Below, in pieces: positions 8,182 to 17,177 of a DNA stretch of 64,000 bases. How positions within the stretch are numbered: the stretch's first letter is position 1; every line of letters starts with the position of its first letter. This DNA comes from Tranquillimonas alkanivorans. GTDB taxonomy: Bacteria > Pseudomonadota > Alphaproteobacteria > Rhodobacterales > Rhodobacteraceae. The position numbers were made by a program, and so were the translations under genes. The notes below the pieces were generated by a model, which ran no database searches, had not been told where the DNA came from, and saw only the letters and a list, made by a program, of their open reading frames with translations. The stretch spans positions 62,001 to 126,000 of the forward strand of contig NZ_FOXA01000011.1 of NCBI RefSeq assembly GCF_900115595.1, given 5' to 3'.

Positions 8182-9624
8182 TCAGGCGCGTCTCCGCCAC
8201 GGGCGCCATGCCTCGGACGCCGAGCGGGGATCGCCCAGGTGCAGCTTGGAAAGCGAGGTGCCGCGGTCATCCCGCGCCACCGGCCAGAGCGGTGCGAGCC
8301 GCCTGCCTTCGGGGTCGAGCGCGGCGATGGCCGCGCCCATGCCGCCCCGCCCGCGCACGGCGCGCGCGGCCTCGCCCGGCGCGCAGCCAAGGAAATGCGC
8401 CAGCACGCGCATCCGCGCCTCGAACACCGCCGCCTCCTGCGGATCGCCGGGGTCCAGCTCCACCGCCGCGTCGCACTCGACATCGTAGCCGAGCGAGCGG
8501 TTGGCCAGGTTGCTCGACCCGATGCGCAGGAAGCGGTCGTCCACGATCATCAGCTTCGAATGCACCGAGATCGGCGTCCCCCCGCGCGTGAGCGGATAGA
8601 AGGCGTGGAACCGCCCGTGCGCATCCGCCTGCCGCAACGCGGCGAGGAATCCGCGCCGCTGCGCGTCCATCACCGCACGATCATAGGCTGACGGCGCATG
8701 TTTCGCCGTGACCAGCACCACCTCGGGGCCGTCCGGCTCGGCCAGCCGCCGGGCCAGCGCGTCGCGTATGACGGTCGAGGTCAGGTATTGCGACTCGGCG
8801 TAGATGAGCCCGCGCGCGGCGGCGATGGCGTCGAGGAACAGCGCCTCGTTCTCGCGCACCTCGCCATCGGGCGTGTCGGCCGGCACGGTGCGCGCCAGCG
8901 CCACGGGCACGTCGTGCAGCGTGCGGGCGCCCTGCGCCACCGGCTCCGCGGCGCCCTCGACGGCGGGCACCTCTTCGTCCGTGACGGCAGACCACCGCTG
9001 CCGGGCCACGTCGCCCACGGCGCGCGCGACCGGGCCGGTCAGCGACAGGCTCATCGTGTGGCGCGGCGGCCCTAGGCCGCCGCCTGGCATCCGCCGACCC
9101 GCATCCTCGTCCAGGTGCTCGGCCCGGTCCCAGCGGTTGCCGCTGAAATCCGCGCCCGAGACGAAGGCCACGGCGTCGTCGACGACCACCAGCTTCTGGT
9201 GCAGCGTCGCGCCGTAAGGCACCCGGTTGTCGAGCGCGAAGCGCACGCGGGTGCACGCGAAGTAAAGGTGCCCCCGCTGCGGCATCAGCCGCTTGCCCAG
9301 CGACACCACCGCCGCCGCGTCCCAGGCCAGCACCCGGATCTCGAGGTCCGGCCGCTCGGCGCTCAACCGTTTCAGGAGCGGCCCGATCTCTCCGGGATCG
9401 TCCGGGTTCAGCGGCTCGAGCTGCATGCGCGGATCGAAGGTCCAGCCCACGATCAGCACCGACCGCCGCGCCCCTTCCAGCGCCCGGCGCACCGCCGAAA
9501 AGTAGGCGGCGTTGTCCATCAACACGTCGGCCCGCGCCGCGCGTTCGACCGCCAGGCAATTCACGCCCGGCCGCGCCACACGGTGCGCGCCGAGGGCGGC
9601 GTGATGTCCATCCGGCGGTGTCAT
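8182..9624 (-). CDS. Phospholipase D-like protein with two HKD motifs
   Basis: A 480-residue protein with two complete HxKxxxxD motifs, HQKLVVVDD (His142, Lys144, Asp149) and HSKLMIVDD (His355, Lys357, Asp362). Each is followed by a GSxN-type segment (SGADFSGNRW and IGSSNLANRS). Both halves of the PLD active site are intact, so it should be catalytically competent. Its position upstream of egtB with a 71-base gap may reflect chance co-orientation. Candidates are cardiolipin synthase-like or phospholipase D activity; there is no long N-terminal membrane anchor as in ClsA, so a soluble phosphodiesterase is favoured. Confidence 0.87.
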   Translation of the reverse strand: MTPPDGHHAALGAHRVARPGVNCLAVERAARADVLMDNAAYFSAVRRALEGARRSVLIVGWTFDPRMQLEPLNPDDPGEIGPLLKRLSAERPDLEIRVLAWDAAAVVSLGKRLMPQRGHLYFACTRVRFALDNRVPYGATLHQKLVVVDDAVAFVSGADFSGNRWDRAEHLDEDAGRRMPGGGLGPPRHTMSLSLTGPVARAVGDVARQRWSAVTDEEVPAVEGAAEPVAQGARTLHDVPVALARTVPADTPDGEVRENEALFLDAIAAARGLIYAESQYLTSTVIRDALARRLAEPDGPEVVLVTAKHAPSAYDRAVMDAQRRGFLAALRQADAHGRFHAFYPLTRGGTPISVHSKLMIVDDRFLRIGSSNLANRSLGYDVECDAAVELDPGDPQEAAVFEARMRVLAHFLGCAPGEAARAVRGRGGMGAAIAALDPEGRRLAPLWPVARDDRGTSLSKLHLGDPRSASEAWRPWRRRA

Positions 9625-9746
9625 GCGGCTCCTTCGGCTTGCGCTACGGCGGGGAAATCCCCGCGCGGCGCAAGCGGTTCCGCCGACGTCGCGGCACCGG
9701 CCAGGTCAGCGGAGCGCGCTTGCGCGCGCACGCCTCTCCGCGTGAC

Positions 9747-9807
9747 GGGGGCTCTGCCCCCGCCGCCTGCGGCGGCTCCCCCGGGATATTTGAGGACCGA
9801 AGATGGA
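9747..9807 (+). repeat. Intergenic repeat family R (copy 1): GC hairpins plus GGATATTT..AAGATGG tail
   Basis: The element reads GGGGG-CTCTG-CCCCC, then a second hairpin GCCGCC-TGC-GGCGGC, then CCCCCGGGATATTTGAGG ending ACCGAAGATGG. Copies with the same order of parts occur at 46837-46905 (inverted) and 62145-62195. It fills most of the gap between the phospholipase D-like gene and riboflavin synthase. Nothing suggests it is translated. Confidence 0.75.
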
Positions 9808-9817
9808 ACGGGCGTCG

Positions 9818-10420
9818 TCAGCCCCAGTCGCGCAGGCGAGCGACGTAGCGGGCCATGGTGTCGATTTCGAGGTTCACCACGTCGCCGGTCTTCACCCCGC
9901 TCCAGGTCGTCGCCTGCTTGGTGTGCGGTATGAAGTTGATGCCGAAACTCGTGCCGTCGACCTCGTTGACCGTGAGCGAGGTGCCGTTGAGCGCGACCGA
10001 GCCCTTGGGCGCGATGAACTTGGCCAGCGCCTCGGGCGCCTTCAGCGTCACCCGCGTGCTGTCGCCCTCGTCCCGGACCTCGGTCACCTCGGCCACGCCG
10101 TCCACGTGACCCGAGACGATGTGGCCGCCGAGCTCGTCGCCCACGCGCAGGGCGCGTTCGAGGTTGAGCCGCCGGCCCACCGGCCAGCCGTCCTGCCCGA
10201 TGTTCGTGGCCGACACCGTTTCGGCCGAGATCTCGACGTCGAACCAGCCGCGCGGCTCGGTGCCGGTGGCGATGACCGTCAGGCACACGCCGTCGCAGGC
10301 GATGGACGCGCCGATGTCGATGCCGTCGATGTCGTAGGCGGTGGCGATGCGCGCGCGCAGGTCGCCGCGCCGCTCGACCGCAAGAACCTCTCCGATGTCG
10401 GTGATGATGCCCGTGAACAT
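9818..10420 (-). CDS. ribE: Riboflavin synthase (alpha subunit)
   Basis: A 200-residue protein starting MFTGIITDIGEV, the invariant opening of riboflavin synthase. It is built of two homologous lumazine-binding halves, each marked by a GASIACDGVCLTV or KGSVALNGTSLTV segment. It dismutates two 6,7-dimethyl-8-ribityllumazine molecules to riboflavin. ribD and nrdR lie 5 kb away in the same orientation, separated by divergently read capsule genes; the remaining rib genes are not in the window. I found no FMN riboswitch in the 154 bases upstream. Confidence 0.95.
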   Translation of the reverse strand: MFTGIITDIGEVLAVERRGDLRARIATAYDIDGIDIGASIACDGVCLTVIATGTEPRGWFDVEISAETVSATNIGQDGWPVGRRLNLERALRVGDELGGHIVSGHVDGVAEVTEVRDEGDSTRVTLKAPEALAKFIAPKGSVALNGTSLTVNEVDGTSFGINFIPHTKQATTWSGVKTGDVVNLEIDTMARYVARLRDWG

Positions 10421-10574
10421 GGCGCGTGCCTCCTGCTTGCGCCCCTCACTAGCCCCGGCCCGGCGGTCACGCAAGCGGCGCGACATCACCCCGGCGGCGT
10501 CATGAGCTTGCCGGAAAGCGCGCCATGGTGGATAGGCAGGTCAGGGAAGCACCCGGAACGGGGCGAGGGGACGG

Positions 10575-11870
10575 ATGAGGCACGAGCACGACGCGGCAGC
10601 ACCGCGGTTCCTGTTCCTGCAGGGGCCGCACGGGCCGTTCTTCGACCGGCTGGCCGCGATGCTGCGCGCGGCGGGCGGGCGCGTTTGGCGCGTGGGCTTC
10701 AACCGCGGGGACCAGGCGTTCTGGTCCGAACGCCACAGCTTCATCCCGTATGCCGAGCCTCCCGAAGACTGGCCGCAGGCGTTTCGGGCGCTGGTGCGCC
10801 ATCACGGCATCAGCGACCTCGTGCTTTACGGCGACACCCGGCCCGTCCACGCCCAGGCGGTCGAGGCGGCGCACGAGCTGGGCCTGCGCATCCACGTCTT
10901 CGAGGAGGGGTACCTGCGCCCCTACTGGGTGACCTACGAACGCGGCGGGGCGAACGGAAATTCGAAGCTGATGGGGCTGGACCTGCCCGAGATGCGCGCG
11001 GCGCTCGAGCGGGCGCAGCCCGACGTGCCCGAGGCGCCGGCGCATTGGGGCGACATGCGTCACCACATCTTCTACGGCGCACTCTACCACGCATTCGTGC
11101 TGCTGGGGAACGGCCGCTACGCCGGCTTCCGCCCGCACCGGGCATTGGACGTGCGGCAGGAATTCGCGCTCTACCTGCGCCGCCTGCTGGGCATGCCGCT
11201 GACCTGGGCGCAGCGGGTGCGCGCCACCCGGCGCATCCGGACCGGCGGCTTCCCGTATCACCTGGCGCTGCTGCAACTGGCGCATGACGGCAACTTCACT
11301 GCGCATTCGCCCTTCGCCGACCAGGCCGAGTTCCTGGAGGCGGTGATCGACGGCTTCGCCCGCGGTGCGCCGCGCCATCACCACCTGGTGTTCAAGGCGC
11401 ACCCGCTCGAGGACGGGCGAACCGACCAGCGCCACGCGATCCGGCGGCTGGCGCGCGCGCATGGCGTGGCGCACCGGGTGCACTACGTGCGCGGCGGCAA
11501 GCTAGCCCACCTGCTCGACCAGGCGCGCAGCGCGGTGACGGTGAACTCGACCGCCGCGCAGCAGGCGCTGTGGCGCGGCCTGCCGCTGCGGGTCTTCGGC
11601 GCAGCGGTCTATGCCAAGCCCGAGTTCGTCTCGCCCCAGCCGCTGGCCGAGTTCTTCGCCCGCCCCGCACGGCCCGACGCCCGCGCCTACCGCGAGTACC
11701 GGCACTTCCTGCTCGAGACGAGCCAGGTCCCCGGCGGCTTCTATTCCGCGCGTGGCCGCCGCCAGCTTCTGCGCCAGGTCGTCGACATGATGCTCGCCCC
11801 CGACGATCCCTATGACGCGCTGTCGCGCGGCACAGCGACCCCTCGGCAACAGTTGCGGGTCGTCACGTAG
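10575..11870 (+). CDS. kpsS: Capsular polysaccharide synthesis/export protein KpsS-like
   Basis: A 431-residue protein of the KpsS/LipB capsule family. Landmarks are FLFLQGPHGPFFDRLA at the N-terminus, EEGYLRPYWVTYE, the HPLEDGR segment and late TVNSTAAQQALWRGLP. In the known system KpsS is a cytoplasmic beta-Kdo transferase that starts the poly-Kdo linker on phosphatidylglycerol. It is the first of three plus-strand capsule genes (KpsS, export lipoprotein, KpsC). The start is an ATG after GAGGGGACGG. No KpsM/KpsT/KpsE genes are nearby. Confidence 0.9.
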   Translation: MRHEHDAAAPRFLFLQGPHGPFFDRLAAMLRAAGGRVWRVGFNRGDQAFWSERHSFIPYAEPPEDWPQAFRALVRHHGISDLVLYGDTRPVHAQAVEAAHELGLRIHVFEEGYLRPYWVTYERGGANGNSKLMGLDLPEMRAALERAQPDVPEAPAHWGDMRHHIFYGALYHAFVLLGNGRYAGFRPHRALDVRQEFALYLRRLLGMPLTWAQRVRATRRIRTGGFPYHLALLQLAHDGNFTAHSPFADQAEFLEAVIDGFARGAPRHHHLVFKAHPLEDGRTDQRHAIRRLARAHGVAHRVHYVRGGKLAHLLDQARSAVTVNSTAAQQALWRGLPLRVFGAAVYAKPEFVSPQPLAEFFARPARPDARAYREYRHFLLETSQVPGGFYSARGRRQLLRQVVDMMLAPDDPYDALSRGTATPRQQLRVVT

Positions 11871-11955
11871 CCGCCCGCCTAGCCAGACTGCCCCAAGTCC
11901 CGTAGCGTGCCGGAAAAAATTCGCGGGCAGACGAACAGGTCGAGGAGACCGGGCA

Positions 11956-13083
11956 GTGAACAACAAGGCATCGCGCTTGGCGAAAGGCGCAGCTCTCATG
12001 GCGCTCGTCGCCGCGACAGCGGGCTGCGGCCTGCCCCGGTCGGGCCCCAGCAAGTCCGAAATCTTCGCCGGATCGGTCCAGCGCGAGGGAGACGCGTTCG
12101 TGGTGGCCGTCGACGACCGGGTGACGCGGGCGACGGCCTTGGTGCCGGCGCTGGGGTTCCCGCAAGCCTTCCTGGACGCCGGTCGGCTGGGCTCGGACAC
12201 CATCCGCCCCGGCGACACGCTGGGCCTGACCATCTATGAAAACGTCGAGGACGGGCTGCTGGCCGACCAGGGCATGAACGCCACGGTGCTCGAAGAGGTA
12301 CAGGTCGGCGGCGACGGCTTCATCTTCGTGCCCTATGCCGGCCGCATCCGCGCGGCGGGCAACACGCCCGAGGCCGTGCGCCGGCTGATCACCGACCGGC
12401 TGGACGAGCAGACGCCGGACCCGCAGGTGCAGGTGCGCCGCATGGCCGGCGACGGCGCGACCGTGTCGGTGGTGGGCGACGTCACCGCACCCGGCGTCTA
12501 CCCGATCCAGCGGCCCACGCGCACGCTGGCGCAGATGCTGGCGCGCTCGGGCGGGCTGGCCATCGCGCCCGAGGTGGCGCAGGTCACGGTGGTACGCGGC
12601 CCCCATCGCGGCGAGGTCTGGTTCGAGGACATCTTCCGCGACCCGACCGTGGACGTCGCCCTGCGCGACGGCGACAAGATCCTGGTCGAGCAGGACGACC
12701 GCTCGTTCACCGCGCTCGGCGCCACCGGCACGCAGGCGCGGGTGGATTTCGAAGAACGCTCGATCTCGGCCATCGAGGCCATCGCCCGCGTGGGCGGCCT
12801 GCGCACCAGCCTGGCCGACCCCACCGGCGTCTTCGTCTTCCGCAACGAGCCCGAGGCCATCGCCGAGCAGGTGCTGGGCGTCGACGTGGCGGGACCGCAG
12901 CGCGTGGTCTACGTGCTCGACCTGACCGAGCCCACGGGCATGTTCGAGGCGCGCGACTTCGTCATCCGCGACCGCGACACCGTCTACGTGACCGAGGCGC
13001 CCTACGTGCAGTGGAGCAAGGTGCTCACCGCGCTTACCGGCACCGTCGGCACGGTCGAGACGCTCAACGACGTCGGAAGCTGA
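11956..13083 (+). CDS. Polysaccharide export outer-membrane lipoprotein (Wza/KpsD/BexD-type OPX)
   Basis: A 375-residue protein that I start at GTG 11956, supported by GAGGAGACC eight bases upstream. This start gives a lipoprotein signal: a hydrophobic core then a lipobox ending at Cys (AATAGC). The mature region contains the polysaccharide export domain (RPGDTLGLTIYENVEDG, then YAGRIRAAGNTPEAVRRLI) and two SLBB-like repeats (VVGDVTAPGVYPI and FTALGATGTQARVDF). Family members form the outer-membrane pore for capsule. Between kpsS and kpsC, it supplies the export end of the pathway. Confidence 0.9.
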   Translation: MNNKASRLAKGAALMALVAATAGCGLPRSGPSKSEIFAGSVQREGDAFVVAVDDRVTRATALVPALGFPQAFLDAGRLGSDTIRPGDTLGLTIYENVEDGLLADQGMNATVLEEVQVGGDGFIFVPYAGRIRAAGNTPEAVRRLITDRLDEQTPDPQVQVRRMAGDGATVSVVGDVTAPGVYPIQRPTRTLAQMLARSGGLAIAPEVAQVTVVRGPHRGEVWFEDIFRDPTVDVALRDGDKILVEQDDRSFTALGATGTQARVDFEERSISAIEAIARVGGLRTSLADPTGVFVFRNEPEAIAEQVLGVDVAGPQRVVYVLDLTEPTGMFEARDFVIRDRDTVYVTEAPYVQWSKVLTALTGTVGTVETLNDVGS

Positions 13084-13090
13084 GGGCGCG

Positions 13091-15169
13091 GTGCGCCCCG
13101 CCCCCGCCGCCGAATTCGCCGCCAGACAGGACCCTGCCCGGCGGCTTTTCGTCTATACTGCCGGGTTCCTGACGCAACGCCGCGTGCGGCGCATCCTGCA
13201 GCTTGCCGGCTGGGACGTGCGGCTGGGCCGGCCGGGCGCGGGCGATCATGTCGGCGTCTGGGGCCGCAGCCCCCATGCCGCGCGGGGCGAGTCCGTGGCC
13301 GCGCGCACCGGCGCCCCGCTCCTGCGGGTCGAGGACGCCTTCCTCCGCTCGGTCCTGCCCGGACGTGCCGGATCGCCGCCGCTGGGCCTCTGCCTCGACA
13401 CGCAGGGCGTCCACTTCGACGCCTCCACGCCTTCGAACCTCGAGCACCTGCTGGCGACGCATCCGCTGGACGACACCGCGCTGCTCGACCGCGCGCGCGA
13501 CGGGATCGCGCGGCTCGCGCACTGGCACCTGTCGAAGTACAACGCCTTCGACCCCGCCTCGCCCGTGCCCGCCCCCGGCTACGTGCTGGTCATCGACCAG
13601 ACCCGCGGCGACGCCTCTGTGCGGTACGGCGGCGGCTCGCAGGCGCTCTTCGACGAGATGCTGGCCGTCGCGCAGATCGAGAACCCGGGCGCGCGCATCC
13701 TGATCAAGACCCATCCCGAGACACGCGCGGGCCACCGCCCCGGCCATTACGACGCGCGGCACGAAGATGGCAGGACGACCCTCTACCCCGACGCCGTCAG
13801 CCCCTGGGCGCTGATGGAAGGTGCGGTCGGTGTCTACACGATCTCTTCACAACTGGGGTTCGAGGCGATCTTGGCCGGGCACAAGCCCCGCGTCTTCGGC
13901 CAGCCCTTCTATGGCGGTTGGGGCCTGACGCAGGACGAGCGCCCCGCCCCCCGCCGCGAACGCCGCCTGACGCGTGCGCAACTGTTCGCCGCCGCGATGA
14001 TCCTCTACCCGACATGGTACGATCCGTTCCGCGACCGGCTGTGCGAGTTCGAGGATGCGATCTCGGCGCTCGAGGCCGAGGCGCGGGCGTGGCGCGAGGA
14101 CAGGCATGGCTATGTCTCCAGCGGCATGCGGCTGTGGAAGCGCGGTCACCTGCAAAAGGTGTTCGGCCGTCACACGCGCCTGAGCTTCCGCGACGCCCCC
14201 GCGGCCGCCAGCGCCCGCGCCGACCGCACCGGCCGCCCGCTGATGGTCTGGGCCGGGAAAGAGACCGACGCCCACCGCGCCGCGCGGATCGTGCGGGTCG
14301 AGGACGGTTTCCTGCGCTCCCGGGGGTTGGGCGCGGAGCTGGTCCCGCCCCTGTCGCTCGTCACCGACGCCAGCGGCATTTACTACGACCCGGCGCGGCC
14401 CAGCGACCTCGAACACCTGATCGCCGCCTCGGGCCGCCTGCCCGCCGCCGAACTGCGCCGCGCCGAGGCACTGATCGCGATGCTGAGGAAACGGGGCCTG
14501 TCGAAGTACAACCTGCCGGCCCCCGGCGCGCCAACATATTCACAACCCAAGATTGTTTCGCGCGCGAAACATTCCGGAACACGCATCCTTGTCCCCGGCC
14601 AGGTCGAGGACGACGCTTCGATCCGCCTGGGCTGCGACGCAGTGCGCAGTAACCGCGACCTCCTCCGCCGCACGCGCGAGGAGAACCCCGAGGCTTTCAT
14701 CGTCTACAAGCCGCATCCGGACGTGGAGGCGGGCCTGCGCCCCGGCGCCCTGTCCGACGCCGAGGCTCGGGCCCACGCCGACGAGGTCCCGGTCGGCGCC
14801 GACATCATCGACCTGATCGAGGCATCGGACGAGGTCTGGACCCTCACCTCCCTCACCGGGTTCGAGGCGCTGATCCGCGACCGCGCCGTGACCTGCCTCG
14901 GCACACCCTTCTACGCCGGTTGGGGCCTGACCCGCGACCTCGGCCGCGTCCCCGCCCGCCGCGCCGCCCGCCCCACCCTCACTGGCCTCGCCCACGCCAC
15001 CCTCATCGGCTATCCCCGGTATCACGACCCGACGACGGGCCTGCCCTGCCCGGTAGAGGTCATCGTCGACCGCTTGGCCGAGGGCGCGCCGCCGCGGCTG
15101 GGGCCAGCCAACCGCCTGCTGTCGAAGGCCCAGGGCGCGCTGGCAAGCCGGGCGGACTGGTGGCGATGA
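13091..15169 (+). CDS. kpsC: Capsular polysaccharide biosynthesis protein KpsC (two tandem Kdo-transferase modules)
   Basis: A 692-residue protein with a GTG start seven bases after the upstream stop. It consists of two homologous halves, each with the same landmarks: RVEDAFLRS and RVEDGFLRSRG; LSKYNAF and LSKYNLP; VIDQTRGDASVRYG and LVPGQVEDDASIRLG; KTHPETRAG and YKPHPDVEAG; and FYGGWGLT and FYAGWGLT. KpsC adds alternating beta-linked Kdo residues to the capsule linker, one module per linkage type. The linker between modules contains an unusually AT-rich stretch with an 18-bp palindrome. Co-directional with kpsS and the export lipoprotein. Confidence 0.93.
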   Translation: MRPAPAAEFAARQDPARRLFVYTAGFLTQRRVRRILQLAGWDVRLGRPGAGDHVGVWGRSPHAARGESVAARTGAPLLRVEDAFLRSVLPGRAGSPPLGLCLDTQGVHFDASTPSNLEHLLATHPLDDTALLDRARDGIARLAHWHLSKYNAFDPASPVPAPGYVLVIDQTRGDASVRYGGGSQALFDEMLAVAQIENPGARILIKTHPETRAGHRPGHYDARHEDGRTTLYPDAVSPWALMEGAVGVYTISSQLGFEAILAGHKPRVFGQPFYGGWGLTQDERPAPRRERRLTRAQLFAAAMILYPTWYDPFRDRLCEFEDAISALEAEARAWREDRHGYVSSGMRLWKRGHLQKVFGRHTRLSFRDAPAAASARADRTGRPLMVWAGKETDAHRAARIVRVEDGFLRSRGLGAELVPPLSLVTDASGIYYDPARPSDLEHLIAASGRLPAAELRRAEALIAMLRKRGLSKYNLPAPGAPTYSQPKIVSRAKHSGTRILVPGQVEDDASIRLGCDAVRSNRDLLRRTREENPEAFIVYKPHPDVEAGLRPGALSDAEARAHADEVPVGADIIDLIEASDEVWTLTSLTGFEALIRDRAVTCLGTPFYAGWGLTRDLGRVPARRAARPTLTGLAHATLIGYPRYHDPTTGLPCPVEVIVDRLAEGAPPRLGPANRLLSKAQGALASRADWWR

Positions 15170-15323
15170 ACGACGGCTGAGCGCCGCCCCCTTGTCATCC
15201 CCGCGAAAGCGGGGACCTCCCACCGTTAGCTCTCACGTTGATCGCTGCGATATCGGCAAGAGACTCCTGCTTGCGCGGGGGTGACAGGTGGTATGCAGGC
15301 CGAACGGCAGAGCACTCGCCGGA

Positions 15324-15400
15324 GGACAGTGCCCGACCGCGGGCGGGGCGAAGCGCCCGCCCATGGGGGCGGCCGGGCGCTGTCCGGGCCGCCGGCCCGG
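15324..15400 (+). repeat. Repeat family H (copy 1): GGACAGTGCCCG / CGGGCGCTGTCC hairpin
   Basis: The outer stem GGACAGTGCCCG (15324-15335) pairs with CGGGCGCTGTCC (15374-15385). Inner GGGCG/CGCCC pairing and a following GGGCC-GCC-GGCCC hairpin are present. Copies 2 and 3 near 18.2 and 18.4 kb have GGGCAG/CTGCCC where this copy has GGACAG/CTGTCC, so both arms changed together. The 266-base gap between kpsC and ribD contains this element plus a CCCCGCGAAAGCGGGG hairpin near 15200; no gene is seen. Confidence 0.7.
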
Positions 15401-15435
15401 ACGGAAGAGCCTCTTGCCCCCGCTGAAAAAGCCTC

Positions 15436-16542
15436 CTACGCCCGCTCCCACTCGTGCATCACGTCCGCACCCACCTGCCGCACCGAGGACAGCCGGAAGC
15501 GTGGCGCCTCGGCCAGTCGGTCGAGGCCCATCGCGCCGATCGACGGCTGCCCCTCGGCCCCCAGCGCAAGACCGGCGGTGAAGCCCACCAGACGGTCCAC
15601 CAGCCCCGCCTGCAACAGCGACGCCGCCAGCGCTCCGCCGCCTTCGCAGAAGACCCGCGTCAGGCCCGCCTGCCCCAGCGCCGACAGCAACGCCGCCGAG
15701 TCGAGCTGTCCCGAGGGCGCGACCTCGACCGGTAGCGTGCGTGCGCCCTGCGCCTGCCAGGCCTCGACCGCCTCGGGCTTCACGTCGCCCTCCCGCGCGC
15801 CGTGCAGCAGCCATAGCGGCGCATCGGGCACGCTGTCCCAAAGCCGGCCCTGGCGCGGAAGGGTCAGGTGGCGCGCCGCGATCACCCGCACGGGCTGCCA
15901 GGCCGCGCCCATGTCGCGCACCGTGAGTTGCGGATCGTCCGCCCGCGCCGTGCCGCCGCCCACCAGAACCGCGTCGTGGCGCAGGCGCTCGGCATGAACC
16001 AGCCGCCGCGCCTCCGGCCCCGTGATCCAACGGCTCTCGCCGGTGGCGGTGGCAATGCGGCCGTCGAAGCTGGTGGCGAGCTTCAGCGTCAGCGCCGGGC
16101 GCCCCTGCACCACGCGGCTGAGGAACCCGGCATGGTGCCGCCGCGCCTGCGCCTCCAGCACACCGGTCGTCACCTCGACCCCCGCCTGCCGCAGGATGGC
16201 GTGTCCGCCCCCGGCCACGCGCGGGTCCGGATCGACGAAGGCAGTGACGACGCGGGCGACGCCGGCGGCCACCAGCGCCTCGGCGCAGGGCGGGGTCTTG
16301 CCGTGATGGGCACAGGGTTCCAGCGTGACATAGGCCGTCGCGCCGCGCGCCGCCTCGCCCGCCTGCGCCAGCGCCACCGTCTCGGCATGGGGCCGTCCGC
16401 CCGGCTGCGTCCAGCCGCGCCCGGCCACGCGGCCGTTTCGCACCACGACGCAGCCCACCGCCGGGTTCGGCCAGCACCGCCCGGCCCCGCGCCGCCCCAG
16501 CGACAGGGCCAGCGCCATGAAGCGGGTGTCGTCCCCGGTCAC
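15436..16542 (-). CDS. ribD: RibD: bifunctional riboflavin deaminase/reductase
   Basis: A 368-residue protein with an N-terminal cytidine-deaminase-type zinc domain: His52/Glu54 in RPHAETVAL and the PCxxxxxTPPC pair Cys77/Cys86. The C-terminal HTP reductase domain includes [10 protein letters not shown] and [14 protein letters not shown]. It performs steps two and three of riboflavin synthesis. Its ATG overlaps the nrdR stop (ATGA), so it is translationally coupled to nrdR. Riboflavin synthase, usually next in this order, lies 5 kb further on beyond capsule genes. Confidence 0.95.
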   Translation of the reverse strand: MTGDDTRFMALALSLGRRGAGRCWPNPAVGCVVVRNGRVAGRGWTQPGGRPHAETVALAQAGEAARGATAYVTLEPCAHHGKTPPCAEALVAAGVARVVTAFVDPDPRVAGGGHAILRQAGVEVTTGVLEAQARRHHAGFLSRVVQGRPALTLKLATSFDGRIATATGESRWITGPEARRLVHAERLRHDAVLVGGGTARADDPQLTVRDMGAAWQPVRVIAARHLTLPRQGRLWDSVPDAPLWLLHGAREGDVKPEAVEAWQAQGARTLPVEVAPSGQLDSAALLSALGQAGLTRVFCEGGGALAASLLQAGLVDRLVGFTAGLALGAEGQPSIGAMGLDRLAEAPRFRLSSVRQVGADVMHEWERA

Positions 16543-17006
16543 TCGTCCGCTTTGACGGGCGGCCGCAGCTCGCTGACGAAGCGGTCGAAGTCGTCGGCTT
16601 CCTGGAAATTCTTGTAGACGCTCGCGAAGCGCACATAGGCCACGGTGTCGATCCGGGCGAGACTTTCCATCACGATCTCGCCGATCGTCTTCGACGGGAT
16701 GTCCGTCTCGCCCATGCTTTCGAGCCGCCGCACGATGCCGCTGATCATCTGGTCCACGCGCTCGGGCTCGACGGGGCGTTTCTGAAGCGCGATCCGGATC
16801 GAGCGTTCAAGCTTGTCGCGGTCGAAATCCTCGCGCCGGCCGTTGGTCTTGATCACCACGAGGTCGCGCAGCTGTACCCTTTCGTAGGTGGTGAAGCGGC
16901 CGCCGCAGGCCGGGCAGAACCGTCGCCTCCGGATGGCTACGTGGTCCTCGGCGGGACGCGAATCCTTCACCTGCGTGTCGATGTTGCCGCAAAACGGGCA
17001 GCGCAT
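16539..17006 (-). CDS. nrdR: NrdR, ribonucleotide reductase transcriptional repressor
   Basis: A 155-residue regulator starting [17 protein letters not shown]. The zinc ribbon uses Cys3, Cys6, Cys31 and Cys34, followed by an ATP-cone ([20 protein letters not shown]). NrdR binds ATP/dATP and represses ribonucleotide reductase operons. A longer open frame exists upstream, but MRCPFCG is the invariant family start. It overlaps ribD by four bases, the usual nrdR-ribD arrangement. Confidence 0.96.
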   Translation of the reverse strand: MRCPFCGNIDTQVKDSRPAEDHVAIRRRRFCPACGGRFTTYERVQLRDLVVIKTNGRREDFDRDKLERSIRIALQKRPVEPERVDQMISGIVRRLESMGETDIPSKTIGEIVMESLARIDTVAYVRFASVYKNFQEADDFDRFVSELRPPVKADE

Positions 17007-17177
17007 GGCCTTCCCCTCGGTGATCAGCCCCGGAACTCCGCGATGAGTATAGGGAACCGTCAAGGGCTTGGGTAGATGTTATTCACAGCCCCTAGATGCA
17101 GCGACCCGCGGGCAACATGAACCCGCGGCACGTCTTCATGCGTTGGGGGCCGTATTCCAAGGAAACGGGGACGAACG

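Noticed and set aside
10421-10574. FMN riboswitch upstream of riboflavin synthase or ribD-nrdR
   Set aside because: No RFN-element conserved blocks were found upstream of either gene.
14554-14571. parS centromere site
   Set aside because: Arms match but the palindrome is 18 bases with a CGCGCG centre instead of the 16-base consensus; kept only as a low-interest palindrome.
15170-15435. Small gene between kpsC and ribD
   Set aside because: Frames here only cross GC hairpins and the antisense end of ribD; no start signal or coding character.
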